The notes beneath the pieces are model-generated. The model did no database searches. It was not told where the DNA came from and saw only the letters and a list, made by a program, of their open reading frames with translations. This document shows, one piece after another, positions 16,501 through 31,982 of a DNA stretch of 64,000 nt. Position 1 is the first letter of the stretch. Each line of letters opens with the position of its first letter. The stretch lies in assembly GCF_947507565.1 (NCBI RefSeq), contig NC_089177.1:3780648-3844647 (forward strand), written 5' to 3'. This stretch comes from Oscarella lobularis (Eukaryota; Porifera; Homoscleromorpha; Homosclerophorida; Oscarellidae). A program made the translations under genes and the position numbers.

Positions 16501-19500
16501 TTTGAACAGCGACGACGGATTATTGACTCTAAACCACGGGGCAATTCAGCTTGGATATTATGCGATTCACGTTCGAGTCTTCGATGGGAGCTTCTCCGCC
16601 TACGAAACCGTTTCTGTGGTGATAAATAGCGTGGATGTGCACGCTCCTTCGTTTGCCTCCGCTACGTGCTCAGCGAATGTAACAGAAGCGTCTTCTCCTG
16701 GGACGCTTGTCACTAGACTGACTGCAACTGATCCTGACTTTGGAATCAAAGGTGCTGTCATCTATACTATACAACGTGAGCGGTCGAAATTTCGAATTTC
16801 TAACACTACGGGAGACGTTTTTACCGACGTACCTTCTGCTGAATTGACAATACGGCCAAGACCATTATTTAGTATTATCACTGCTCGGGACGGGGACGGA
16901 AATGCTGCCTTTTGTCGATTTGAAGTGACTGTGATTGACATAAACAATCATGCTCCACAGTTTCTCACGTCTTCGTATGAAGTTACCGTCAGGGATACTA
17001 TCAATGCTCGTGAAGAGATTCTCCGCGTTATTGCTGACGATGAAGACGAAGGATCGAACGCTGAAATTCGCTATGACATTTTGCCTAACACTACGATATT
17101 TTCTATCGATGACAAAGGGAATATCTACGCTAAACCAAGTCTGCTCAACGTCACAAAAGCAAAGCAGCACGTCTTTCAAGTGCAGGCGACGGACAACGGT
17201 CAACCGTCGCTGTCTTCAACAACAACCGTGGTCGTCAATGTTACTGATCTTCCGAATGACGCTCCTCTGTTTGATCACTTTGATTACTACGCGAATATCG
17301 AGGAAAATCAGCCTTCGGGCACTTACGTGGCTCGCGTCAATGCTTCGGGGGCTGTCCGATATTCGATCCACGAAGGCTCTACTCCTAAACACAATAACCC
17401 AAGGAAATTTCGAATCCTCTCCTCCGGCGTCATAACGACGAGCGATGTTTTGGATTACGAATCTATGTCCGAGTACGTTTTGCTAGTGCAAGCGAGCAAC
17501 GCTGTTGGAAATGCGTATGGCGTTCTGCACGTAAGCGTTGTTGATGCTAATGACAATCGTCCCGAATTTCAACCCTCTGAGTACCGGCTTCGCGTGTCGG
17601 AAAATCGCGCTATTGGAGCCGAAGTCGGCGACGTCATTGCGACCGATTTAGACTCCGGATTAAACAAGAACATCACGTACGGTCTAAAAGGCGTTCTAGA
17701 TGCTCATCTTTTCGACGTCAATCAAGAAACGGGACACATAACGACTAAAGCGGTCTTCGACCGAGAAAATCTGACGTCAGCGTATTTTCACGTCGTTGCC
17801 CGAGCAGAGGATCGCGGCATTCCTTCACTCGGTGCGGAGACGCTCGTTCGCATCGAAGTGGCGGACGTCAATGACAATCGACCCGCTTTCGCTCAAAGCG
17901 AATATACGATTAGCGTCAGGGAAGACGTGCCACTAGGATACACGCTTCCACTGACACTTCAAGTCAATGACCTTGACAGCAGTTCGCTCTTTAGTTTCAG
18001 CATTACGGCTGGGAATGTGAAGAATGCGTTTGGCGTCTTGTCCGGCAAGCTGACAGTGCGACGAAGTCTGGATTTTGAAATTCTTCAAGCGTATCGTTTA
18101 GAAATCAGTGTCAATGACGGACTCTTTCAGAGTACTACCCTGGTGACTGTCAACATTATTGACGTCGATGATGTCGCCCCTGCGTTTCCCAACGCTTCCT
18201 ATGTAATCAGTGCAAGCGAAGATGTGACTACAGGAAGCTACGTTTTTCAGCTGAGCGCCACGGACGCTGATAGCACGCCGTATCAAATAAAATATTCTAT
18301 GTTTGTGACGCGAGGCTCCGACAGCTTTGCTATTAATGCATCAACTGGGACCGTACGGACCACCGGAGTATTGGATCGAGAGATCGACAGGCTGTGCGAA
18401 TATTCTGTAGTGGCTACGGATAGTGCTGGAAATCAAGGGTACGCTCTATTAACTGTTCACTTGAATGACGTGAACGACAGGAAGCCAGCGTTCAACGAAG
18501 GTCCGTACGTCGCGTACGTCAAAGAAAATGCTGCCCTCGGGACATTGGTGGGTCGGTTTACAGCAGACGACGACGATTTGGGAAAGAACAGCGCTCTGAC
18601 GTACTCTCTTATTGACAGCGCCGATGGACAATTCTATATTAACAGTGCGAACGGGCGGATATTTACTAACGGATATCTAGATCGGGAGACGGTTTCTGAG
18701 TACCGAATTACGGTAGGCGCTTCGGATGGGGGAGCTGTGTCGTTGTCAGGCGAAGCGAATGTTACGATTGTCGTGGAAGACGTCAATGACAATGCGCCGT
18801 ACTTCAAGAGCGCCTACATGGGAAGCCGCGTCTACGAAGATGCGTCTCCGGGATGGGACGTTCTAGTTCTGTCCGCCCAGGACCGAGATGTCGGCACGAA
18901 CGCTCTGGTAGACTACGTTATTGAAAGTGGGAACGAGAATCGAGTATTTGCCGTGGAAGACAATATCATCAAAATTGCTAGGATGCCTAAGGAATTCCCT
19001 GATACGCGTCAATATAGTCTGACAGTCAACGTGCTGGATAGAGGCGTTCCCAGGTTGCAAGGAAGTGGCAATGTCATCGTGGGCATTCTGGATGCGAATG
19101 ACCATGCTCCTGTGTTTGGAGCGTCGACGTACGACGTTGCTGTGCCTGAAGATGTGCAACTATTTACCGATATCTTGACTGTCAATGCAACCGATGCTGA
19201 TCTCGGAACGAATGGGAAAGTTCGTTTTAGATTAGTTGATTCGTACGACTGCTTTCATCTCACTGCAGAAGGTCGTCTTCAAGCGATTTACTCACTAGAT
19301 TACGAAACGAGAAAACTGTATAATCTAACCGTCGAGGCAATTGACGAAGGGCACAGAATTCAATTTACCAGTACTGCTGCATTGATTGTGAAAGTGACTG
19401 ACGTCAATGACAACGCTCCCCTATTTGCGACGCCTGCATACGTAGCAACGGTAATAGAAAACTCGCCGTCTATTGGGTCGGTAATCGAGGTGAAGGCCAG

Positions 19501-22500
19501 TGACCCCGACACTGGAGACGGAGGGCGTATTACCTACGCATTAAAATATGGGTCTGACATGTTTTCGTTAAATTCGTCGACTGGAATACTTTCAGCTGTT
19601 TCTGATTTTGATCGAGAGGTCCGATCGTATTACAATTTGACTGTATTGGCGACAGATGGCGGCTATCCGTCCCTGACTGGAAGTGCGGTAATTTATGTAG
19701 CCATTGGCGACGTGAACGATAATCCCAGCGAAGGCGGCGGGAAAAGAATCGATATCGTTGCACAGCAGGGAAAGTTGAGAATCGGAAAAATTGGGGACAT
19801 CAACCCTGGGGACCCTGACACGGGCGATTCTTTTCTGTGTAAAGACGTGAGAAGCAGTCAACCCGATGCAATAACAGTCGACGACAATTGCAGCGTAATC
19901 CTAACATCAGCTGATTTGGTTAGTGAGGCTATTGTTCGAGTGAAGGCTACTGATGAAGTTCACCCTTACGTCGACTGCAACGTTACCATTGGCGTGCATT
20001 ATTTGACAGAGAACGAAATGAATAATTTCGTTGTGATCGAGATCAACGAGACCGCTGAATATCTCCTCGACGTGGGTTACGTGAAATTGAAACATTACTT
20101 TGCGATTGCTTTGGATGTTAGCGAGAGTCAAATTCAGGTGATCAGTATCAACAAGTCGAAACGGAACACTTCTCAAGTCGCATTAGCTGTTAATGGTTGG
20201 TCAGAGGATTTGATCGTGGCGACGTTGAGTCGTTCTATGCAGAAATTTCCGTTCGGCATCGCGTCTGTTCCCGTCGATATGTGCGTCGATGAACCGTGCC
20301 AAAATTTGGGAAAGTGCATCAACGTTAAAAGCGTCGCACAAGACGATGCCGTCTCGCTGTCAACGCGATCGAGCGCACTTATTCGTCCGCGCGTCGAGAC
20401 GTCGTCGACGTGCGCCTGTCAGCCGGGAACGACCGGCCTATATTGTCAAACGGACATCGACGAATGTTTTTCATCTCCCTGTCAAAACGGTGGCACGTGC
20501 GTGGATCAGTTGCACGGGTTTGCGTGTTTGTGTCCCGAGTACGCGACGGGATCGATCTGTGAGAACGCGCCGGACGCGTGTACTCAGAAACCGTGTCAAA
20601 ACGGTGGAATATGTCGAAGCCGTGAGTCAGAATACGAATGTCTATGCTCGAATGCGTACACGGGCTCAAACTGCGAAATATCGATCTTCGACCCCCGCGA
20701 GGATGCATGCGCGAGCGCTTCCTGTCAGAACGGCGCCACGTGCACGGCTGGTCGCTCGGGCTTCACTTGCACGTGCTCGCTCGGCTTCACGGGCAAAACG
20801 TGCGCCAAAGCGACGTCGGAGACTCGTTCGTGCACTTCGAATCCGTGCAAACACGGGGGAACGTGTCGCAACGGGGCGACGGGCTACGTTTGCTCGTGTC
20901 CGAGCGAATATTTGAACGTGGAGGGAAGCGACTGTTCGTGGGAAAATAATCCCTGCGACTTGCTTCCCTGTCTGAACGGAGGCACTTGCTATGAAGGTCA
21001 CTTCGGTCGATACGGATGCGATTGCGCCGACGGATTCTCCGGGATCGATTGCCAGGTGCCGCCGCCTGTCTGCGAGTCGAACCCGTGTCAAAACGGCGGA
21101 CGATGTCTCCAAGACGTTTCGGGCGAATACGATTGCGCCTGCACGGAAATGTTCTACGGAAGAAATTGCGAGCATTCGATCAGTCCACCGGACTACTGCT
21201 CCCTGATGCCGTGTCGTCACGGCGGCAACTGCACGTCTGGAAGGAATACGTACACGTGCTCGTGCGCGTCTGGATACTACGGCAATCAATGCCAGCACGT
21301 CGGTACGATCGACGCCTGCTCGTCGAATCCGTGCCTCTACGGCGGTCAATGCACCGTAAACGGCTCCGACTTCACGTGCGCGTGTTCGCCGGGATTTTAC
21401 GGAGAGCGTTGCGCTTACGAGTACGATCACTGCTATTCGACGCCGTGCTCCAACGGAGGAACGTGCGTCGCCGACGTCAATTCGTTTGTTTGCGCGTGTC
21501 CCCTTGGTGTCGGTGGTCGTCTCTGCGAAATTCTTTGCCCGGTCGGATACACTGGAATCGATTGCGACGAGAACGTCGACGTTTGCACTTCTATGCATTG
21601 TCTCAATAACGGGACGTGTTACGCCGAGAACGGTCTTGCCGTGTGTGCGTGCTCCGATAACTTTGATGGTCCGTTGTGTCAGCGTTCGAAGACGTGCGAT
21701 TGCAAACACGGTGGAAATTGTCAATCGGAAGAGTGCGTGTGTCCGTCAGAATATGACGGGCCGCGATGCGAGTTGACTAGTGTCACCTTCGGGGGGAGAG
21801 GAGCTTACCGAACGTTTCCGCCTATCACGATGAACGTCCGCGGCGGCACTGTCCTATTAGAAATTTCTACTCTTTCTAGCGACGGATTCATCATGTATAA
21901 TTCGCAGTGGGTGAGAAGTAGAGCGAATGACGTGATCGCCATACAGTTGATCAATGGGCGAATCTCCCTTATAATTGACATGGGCGACGGGTCGGAGACG
22001 TTTGGCGTAGAAGGAGTTCGAGTAGACGACGGAAAATGGCATTCTATTGCCGTGACTCGCGTCGGAAAAAATGTGCACTTATCCGTCGATTCGTGTGCCG
22101 CTGACGACGAGACGTGTCAGCGCGAAGGAACGACTCTTGGCCTCAAAGAGGATCTCAATGTTGGCTTGCCCTTGTATTTTGGTTCGCATCCGGATTCCAG
22201 CGTCAAAACGAACGGATTTGAGGGCTGTATTCGAAATGTCTATATCGACGGGGAGATTGTCGACTTAGCTGATTACGTGCTGGAGAACGGGACGACGGAA
22301 GGATGCACAGCGATGACGAGATGCACGGCGGAGTCGTGCGCTGAAGGAGCCACTTGCGTCGAGTCGTACGACGGATTTGAGTGCGTTTGTCCCCTTGGAA
22401 AATCTGGACGACATTGTGAACAAGGTGAGGAATAAGAGAGTCGAGTTATTAAGGTCATGTTATGATTTTTTCTAGATGCTGAAGCTGTCACGTTTACCGG

Positions 22501-24028
22501 CTCGAACTTTATTCGTTATTCGCTTGTTCAAAGACTTTCTCGTCGAGACGTGTCGTCTAGCATGCGTTCAGCATTCGGCGAGTCGTTCTCCTTTGTGATT
22601 CGTCCTCAGAAACCGAACGGACTTTTACTGGAGATAAGTCATCCGAATAACAGCGAATTCTCCCGACTGGAATTGACGAGTGGCTACCTGAGATACTCGT
22701 ACGACATCGGAAACGGCGTTTATAACGTAACTTCTAACGAGACGTTGTTGAACGATCGCTATCACGCTATTACACTTCAAAGATCAGGCACGTCGGTTAC
22801 GATGACTATCGACGAAGATTTTCGCCAGTCTTTTGATCAATCAGGAGCAGAGAAAACACTGGAATTCGATCCAAACGAAGTGTATATCGGTGGAACGCCG
22901 ACTCGATCGGGCTTTTCAGGCTGTTTGAAAGATCCTAGATACGACGAGACTTCTCTGCCACTGTCCGGCAGCAATGACGTTGCTCGTGCTTCTCCTTCGT
23001 CGACAGAGGGACTTGCTCTGGGATGCAGTTGTCCCGATCTGTGCTCGGCGACGCCGTGCTCGGAACCGGAACAATATTGCGTTCAGTCGAAAGCGGACAA
23101 ATGCTTTTCGAGGATATGCGTTTCGTTTAATTGTTCCTTGTGTGAAAACGGAGCGTCGTGCGACGATAATAAGCGGAAATGCGTGTGTCCACCAGGATAC
23201 GCTGGAGACCTTTGCAGCGACTATTCGCTGACCGAATCACACGTGAAATCGGACAAGTTCCTTCTTCAAGTTGTTGTCGCGGGGACGTTGAGCTTTGCCT
23301 TCCTATTCGCTCTCGTTGTCGTTCTCGTTCGATGTCGGAACTACAGGAATGCAACGATCGAAGCGGAGAAGCCTCCAGTTGTACTAACGTCGGTTCGCGT
23401 CACTCAACGTCGTCCCGGTAGCGATCGCTTTCAGACGGTTGTTTCTTACGGAGAAGAGGGGGGCGGCGAGAAAGATAATGCACTCTTTGCCGTGACATCG
23501 TTTGTGAATAGAGGCGCCGCATCTCGTTCGCCGCAATCGACTCCGTCGAAATCTCCCCTCGATTTTAAGCTCGGAAATCCTGCTTATACCGACGATGACG
23601 ATGATTCGGAGTCGTCAACTGAGTCGAGTCGGTCAAACGTTGCGAAGACGTGCGCTTCAACGCCTCAGATCAAACGCCCCGGCATTGCCATCTATCGCTG
23701 CAGCACGGCTCCCCCTGAGAGCGTTCCTGTGACAAATACGCACGTCGCTTCGCCGCGACGTAGAGCCTACAAGAGCATTTCGACAGCCGAGGCGCTCTCG
23801 TCTCCCCGTCGCGCGACACAGAGAAGAAGACGAGAATCTCCGAATGTTGGTCGAGCGAAAGTCAACCTTTCTCGTTCTATCCAAAGAGCCGATAATTTGA
23901 CCAGAGACGCGTTTCCCTCAGATGAACTCGTCTGTTATTCTTACGAAGGTTGCGGGTCGTTTGCGGGAAGTCTGAGTAGCATTAGCAGTAGTGTATCAGT
24001 AAGGAGGAGGAGTAGTGATAGTAGTTAA
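7511..24028 (+). CDS. Giant Fat-like cadherin
   Basis: Single-pass adhesion receptor of the Fat class, 5,488 residues. Exon 1 is 14,914 bp (7511-22424); one 51-bp intron; exon 2 is 22476-24028. After a signal peptide come about 40 cadherin repeats, counted from inter-repeat calcium-site motifs of the DxNDNxPxF type; several are degenerate (for example near 15130-15200). A juxtaposed conserved segment leads into about 12 EGF-like modules (roughly 20278-21777), a laminin G domain (21780-22300), another EGF, a second laminin G (22480-23020), a last Cys-rich EGF, a transmembrane helix (FLLQVVVAGTLSFAF, about 23257-23340) and a cytoplasmic tail of about 230 residues with acidic (TDDDDDSESSTESS) and Arg/Ser-rich stretches. 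The EGF-LamG-EGF-LamG-EGF order resembles FAT4; vertebrate Fats have 34 repeats. The tail shows no motif I can assign. Confidence 0.93.
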
Positions 24029-24432
24029 TGATGCGTTTATTTTTCTGATTTTTTGTTCTGTTTTTAGATTACGGTAAGGTTTATCTCATTCCTCAATTTC
24101 TTGGATGTAAATAAAATTGAAATGGTCTCTGATGTTCAGCTCTTTTCAAATTTTTGGTGGCTCATTGATGGAATTTTCAAATACTTTCTACAGCTGCTCT
24201 AGCTCTGGAATAAAAAGCCGAGAGTTGAAGTATTGTAGCGAGGTACTGACGTGCCCGCTCTTGTCTCATTGGCTGGAAATGAGCACGTGCTTGAAGAAGT
24301 ACGGGTCTTTGACAAAGAGCACTCCCTCCCCGGATTCTTTCCCCATGCTCGCCTAATAAGAGAAGAAATCGAAAAAACGGGAACCCATTCCGTCGACGTG
24401 CCTTTCTAGTCGTGGCTCGGAATCGCCAAAGC
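24029..24432. promoter_or_regulatory. Cadherin 3' flank and TENT4 upstream region
   Basis: This 404-bp gap holds the likely cadherin poly(A) signal near its start and an inverted CCAAT motif (CTCATTGGCTGG) at about 24266-24277, next to a CACGTG at about 24284. These are plausible promoter elements for the downstream poly(A) polymerase gene. No coding frame is convincing. Confidence 0.4.
24110..24115 (+). terminator. Poly(A) signal of the cadherin gene
   Basis: A canonical AATAAA lies 82 bp after the cadherin stop codon, with T-rich sequence downstream, consistent with 3' end formation. Cleavage position is not determined. Confidence 0.55.
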
Positions 24433-27439
<3,007 letters not shown>

Positions 27440-27629
27440 AAGCGTGAGGCTGGGGCCCCCAGAGAAGTAAAGGACTCCGGTTGTGTGTCATTGTGTTCTG
27501 ATGAGCTATTCTACTTTTTCTTTATCACAAACCACTTGAGAGAGTTTACCTTCTTTTCATCGTTTAGTTAATCTTTGATTTTATCTCACGAGCAATAATT
27601 GAATTTTGCAAGAAAAATAGAAATGTACC

Positions 27630-28930
27630 TTATGATTCTGACCCCATGGGGGCTTGGGCAACGTGAGCGGTCCGCGCAACAGACTGCATCAACGCCGAAG
27701 CGAGCTTCAGATCGTCAACGTTCGCTTTGAGATCCCTGCAACACAGTGAGAAACGTTTAGAACCTATTTCTACTTTTTCTCGTACTTACTCAAGAGACTT
27801 CTGGGCTTTCATTGCAGCATTTATCATTTTCTCAGCTGCGGCATGCGACTGGTCTTCTACGAGAACGAATTGTGCTTGATAGTGCGCAGTAAAATGCTTT
27901 CGGCCAGCGTCAGAAAGCGTTGCCTGGCTTGCGTGGAGCTCCTGTTGAAGCTGGGCTGCCTTTGTTTCAGCCTTTACGGCTCTTTCCTAACAGAAAATCT
28001 TTTCGTGTGAGATAAGATACATCAAATGTATAATTTGTACTGTGCTAATTTTCAAATTCTTTTCCACCATGTGGACCATGTTTTCCAGGGCGGCCGTTTC
28101 TTCCTTTTCCTTCTTTTTCAAGGTTTCCATTTTCTTTTTCAACGTTGCCGACCTTCACAAACAAAGAAGTTAATCGTGTGGCCAAGGCCAATTATTTTCT
28201 ACTTCTGTGTCTCCTTTTTCAGCTTATCCGTCACAGATTTAAGTTCGTCTTTCAACTGGCTATTTTCTAGCTTGATCTAGGAGAACAAGATCAAGAAAAT
28301 GAGCCGCTCGGTTTTGTGAAAACGACACCTTTTCTAATTCCAATTTGTAATTGATGATGGGAGGATCGTCGTTTTCCCCTTCGCTCTCAAACTCGTCGTC
28401 GAAAATATCTACAGTTTTACTAACAGAACGCTTTGGAGGAGCGGACACTGGTGGCGGCGGCACTACGACGTCGTCTACGTCATCATCGCTGTCGGAATCA
28501 AAAAGTTTCTAAATATCCCGTAGGTGATTGTGCTCCCCCCTGCTCTCCGTCTCTCTTTGGCGTACCTTGGGCTTCGTTTCGCGTTTGACGAAGTTCGTGA
28601 AGGAGAACGGATTCGGTTTGGGCTTCTTCTTTCCTTTGATCGTCAACGTTTCGTCGTTTTCTTCTAGGGTACGATCACACGTCGAGCTCAAAGCGTTTCC
28701 TCGCGAAATTTACCGTCTGCTGCCACTTCGGGAAACGGAGAGTCCGCGGAATTGGGTCCGGATTGAGCCAACGACGCTTTTCGGCTTGCATTTGGAGGCA
28801 TTTTCGAGAAAAGCATGTCGTCTTCGGAATCCGAGTGGCGGACTTCCGGAGGAGCAGCAGATTTTTTGACGAATGCCTTGAAAGAGAAGGGATTCGCCTC
28901 CTTTCGAATCTTCTCTTCTTCCTCCTCCAT
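27630..28930 (-). CDS. ENTR1: Endosome-associated trafficking regulator 1 homologue
   Basis: Coiled-coil adaptor of endosomal recycling and cytokinesis (SDCCAG3 in older literature). Seven minus-strand exons (28930-28714, 28663-28566, 28508-28329, 28276-28203, 28152-28041, 27986-27790, 27735-27630) give 327 residues. The acidic N-terminal half contains two copies of the family hallmark, ANPFSFKAFVKK and PNPFSFTNFVKR, where the human protein has one NPFSFREFLK. The C-terminal half is a continuous coiled coil with a close match to human ENTR1 (ENMVHMVEKNLKISTERAVKAE against the human VQQVEQNLELMTKRAVKAE region). The ATG at 28930 is the only one available, lying 109 bp after the GPATCH1 stop on the same strand. 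The frame stays open upstream of it, so a longer or spliced-in N terminus cannot be excluded. Confidence 0.85.
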
Positions 28931-29039
28931 GGACGAGTCGGAGGAGTCGGACTCTAAGCCAGCTAGCGCGCGCGCGTTTCGACTCCGAGAGCACACGTGC
29001 AAAGAAGAAGTGGAAGGTACGCTTTCGATTTTTATTTAG

Positions 29040-31936
29040 CTACGGTCCTCTCTTAGAATGTTTATGTTTACGCTTCTTACGCTTCTTTTTATCCTGCGAA
29101 AAAAGCCCCAATTGGCACTTGGAATCCTCTTTTTTTTCTGAAGCTGAACAATTACCTTGTGCCGATGCTTTTGCTTTTTCTCGTCAACGGAACTGTCTGA
29201 ATCATCAGCATTGGGAAAAACGATGATACTGACTGGAGGGGGTGCAGGACCAAAGGAAGTCTCCTAAAAGAAAAACGTCATAATTATAATAATTTTTGTC
29301 TAATCCTTCAACCACTTGCCATATCATCATCATCATTCTTCGTGTCTTCACTTGAATTGACTTTCGATACTGTTTTCTCCTCTGTCTCAACGAGAGTCTT
29401 TTCTACTTGCTTCATTGAAGTCTGTTCTTCTTCTCTGTGTCCTTGGCTATCTTTTACTACTGACACTTCATCTACCTCTGTTGCCTTTTCCTCATCTTTC
29501 TCTTCTTCCTCTGCCTCGTCTTCTTCCTCTTCATCAGATTCGCCAAATACCGCTTTGAAAATGTCCATCGAAGGTCTTTGAGTTTCAAAACTGCCATCAT
29601 CCACATTCTCACCCCCTTCTCCCTGAAACCCATATATATATAATTTTAATTAAACGAATGATCTAGTCCCACACTAACCTTTGTTTCTTCCTTAGGCTCT
29701 GGCTTCGTTTCCAAGACCCGTTGGAACTCAAGTTTGCTCTCCACTACCACGGCAGCCTCCTTTGACTTCTTCTCATCACCACCCTTCTTCATAACATCCC
29801 CCGAAGCCGTCCCAACTAATCGATTCACATCAACGAAGTTGCCTAAAGTGGACGTCGACTTGTGCAACTTGGGTACACCAACGATAGTGGATCTTCAATA
29901 AGAAAAAAAGGAAAATATCTCAAAGGGTAAGAGTACATTAATTATATTTAAAAATACCTTGGATATGGATCTGGCACGTTAAATCGTCTACAAAGAAGCC
30001 GATCCGGATGCCAGTCTATAACCTGTCTTGTCATCACTCCAAACATTTTCATTTTGGCTGCAGCTGTGGCAGCCTTTGTGTCACTCTAAGATTTTTCTCT
30101 CTTAGAAATTTTGGGATTCTAGGGGAGTAGGTATTACCTCTTCTTGGGAAATTTTCACTTCTGGTTCTTCGTCTGATTTGAGCTTTCCCTCGCTGGAAGG
30201 CGTGAAACGAGATTGGAATACGTTTGCAAGTGGCTTGAAATTTTGAGCCACTCTTCTGTACTGCTCCTTCTCTTTCTCTTCCTGTTTTCGCTGCCATTCG
30301 GTTCTCATCTCCTGAGTCTCAACTAGAAATAAATCATTGAAATTGTTATATTAATCCATAAGGAACTGATATACCAATTGACTTCTGACTCAAGGACTCC
30401 TTTGCCGCAAGCAAGCGCGCCTTATCCTCATCAGAAAGAAGCCCAAATACGGAATCAGAATCTATAAGCCAATTCTTAGATTTCCTCCCTATTCATACGC
30501 CCTTCCTTTCTCATACGTCCTACGGGCTTTTCACCCAACATCTGGGCCCTTTGCCGAGCATTCAATGGCCTGCCTGGCTCTGTAGTAGTAGTAGTAGCAG
30601 TAGCACTGGAAAACGGCCGTTTTGGCTTGTAACCATTTGGAAGAAGAGGCGGAGGGAAAACCTAAGTGGAAGAAATTTTTCTATGGCGTATAGTCCACTA
30701 ATTCTCTGCTCTATACCTTTTTCTTAGCAGCGCCCTTTGGCACCTGCCGAAACATGTTATTGACAGTCACAGTGTCATCTGTGGAAAGAAAACGTTTTGA
30801 AAAAAATTATCACAAATTGATATTCTAATTTACCGATGACGCCACCAATTCCAGCTCCTGTCCAACTGTAGCCACTCTCTGCACCAGCGACGTCAATTGT
30901 CTTGCTGTAATTCGAAAGATGATCAGTAACGTAGACATCCTCTTCGTCTTCATCCTCAAGAGCTCCGGTTCCGAAACCCTTTCCTGCTATGCCCATAAAC
31001 GTTTTCGTTTCTTGCGTCTTGTGCTGATGCAGGGCAGCAGACGGATCAAGTCCCTGATACCCGATTCCCTTCACGTCGTCTTTGGCGACAAATTGAACAA
31101 TATCGACGTCACGAGGAGCAAATAAATTCGCATCGGATTCCTCTCCAGAAAGGGGAGCACAGCCGTAAGTCTTCACTAAAAGCAAGACCAATTGAACCAC
31201 AAAGAAAACGTATGGTACGCCTACTTCCAGCTTCTGGTCGCGCCACTCTCGGCCCAATACCCTGCCCCTCTTTCCAACCCATTTTATTTAAAAGCGTCAT
31301 GCCAATAGTCATTCTAGAATGATTCATCATATATTTTAATTAGATTAATTAATTTAATTAAATAGTCCACGTGTATTTTTTACCTCGTTGGTCTTATAAG
31401 TGTTTCGAGGGGAGCGAGTAGATTTTGTTCCGCTGTTGGATTTCGTCTCTTTCTCTCCAATTCGACGACATCCTTTTCGCCGGCGAATGGTTCCGTCGTA
31501 ACGACGTTTCGCGGCGCGATACCGAATTCGTCGAAATCCTGCGCGAGTGCGAGTGGATTAAAGATAGTTAATTAGTTCATTTTCTCCGGGGCATTTCGAG
31601 CTAGTGTCGGGACCTCGTCGTCCATGAAATCTTCGGGTCGCTGCTGTCGAGAGCCGAATTTGCTCGCTCGCGACGAAACGAAGGCCGTCGGAGTCCATCC
31701 TGCATCGTAAGTATGATTGGGGTAGCTAGACTCGACTTTGTACCTTCTTGCGTGCCGACCGTGTTGAAAAATCCGGCCGAAAAGCCTCCCGTAAATGCGC
31801 CGTGAAATCGGCGTCGACCTTGCTTGTCTTTGACGACTTGGTTATCGAATTCGGCTTTTCTGCGTCGTGCGATGTCCTCTTCTTCGTTCTCGGGAACGTC
31901 TTTCGCCGTTCCGATAGTCACGAAGCTCAGGGCCAT
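29040..31936 (-). CDS. GPATCH1: G-patch domain-containing protein 1
   Basis: Nuclear protein of the late spliceosome; its G-patch is expected to activate a DEAH-box helicase. Fourteen minus-strand exons (31936-31744, 31699-31614, 31538-31384, 31313-31225, 31175-30834, 30778-30717, 30661-30517, 30461-30375, 30322-30138, 30085-29958, 29892-29679, 29622-29320, 29263-29156, 29093-29040) give 716 residues. Conserved blocks: [47 protein letters not shown], the G-patch ([20 protein letters not shown]), and [18 protein letters not shown] near the C terminus. [17 protein letters not shown] is followed by a long Glu-rich stretch, and the end is Lys/His/Arg rich. The intron 29264-29319 has a GC donor (ATG|GCAAGT), fixed by the frame of the next exon. 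Human GPATCH1 is longer (about 930), so linkers are reduced here. Confidence 0.93.
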
Positions 31937-31982
31937 GTTTTATCCGGGATATCTACTACAGCAGATACTAAAAATCCATGGT

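Noticed and set aside
20666-21724. 352-codon open frame on the minus strand opposite the EGF tract
   Set aside because: It mirrors the cysteine-rich EGF codons of the cadherin; composition is Arg/Ala/Thr rich without domain features.
20278-21777. Regular spacing of short repeats suggestive of a CRISPR-like array
   Set aside because: The periodicity is that of EGF modules in a coding exon; the repeats are degenerate at DNA level and have no unique spacers.
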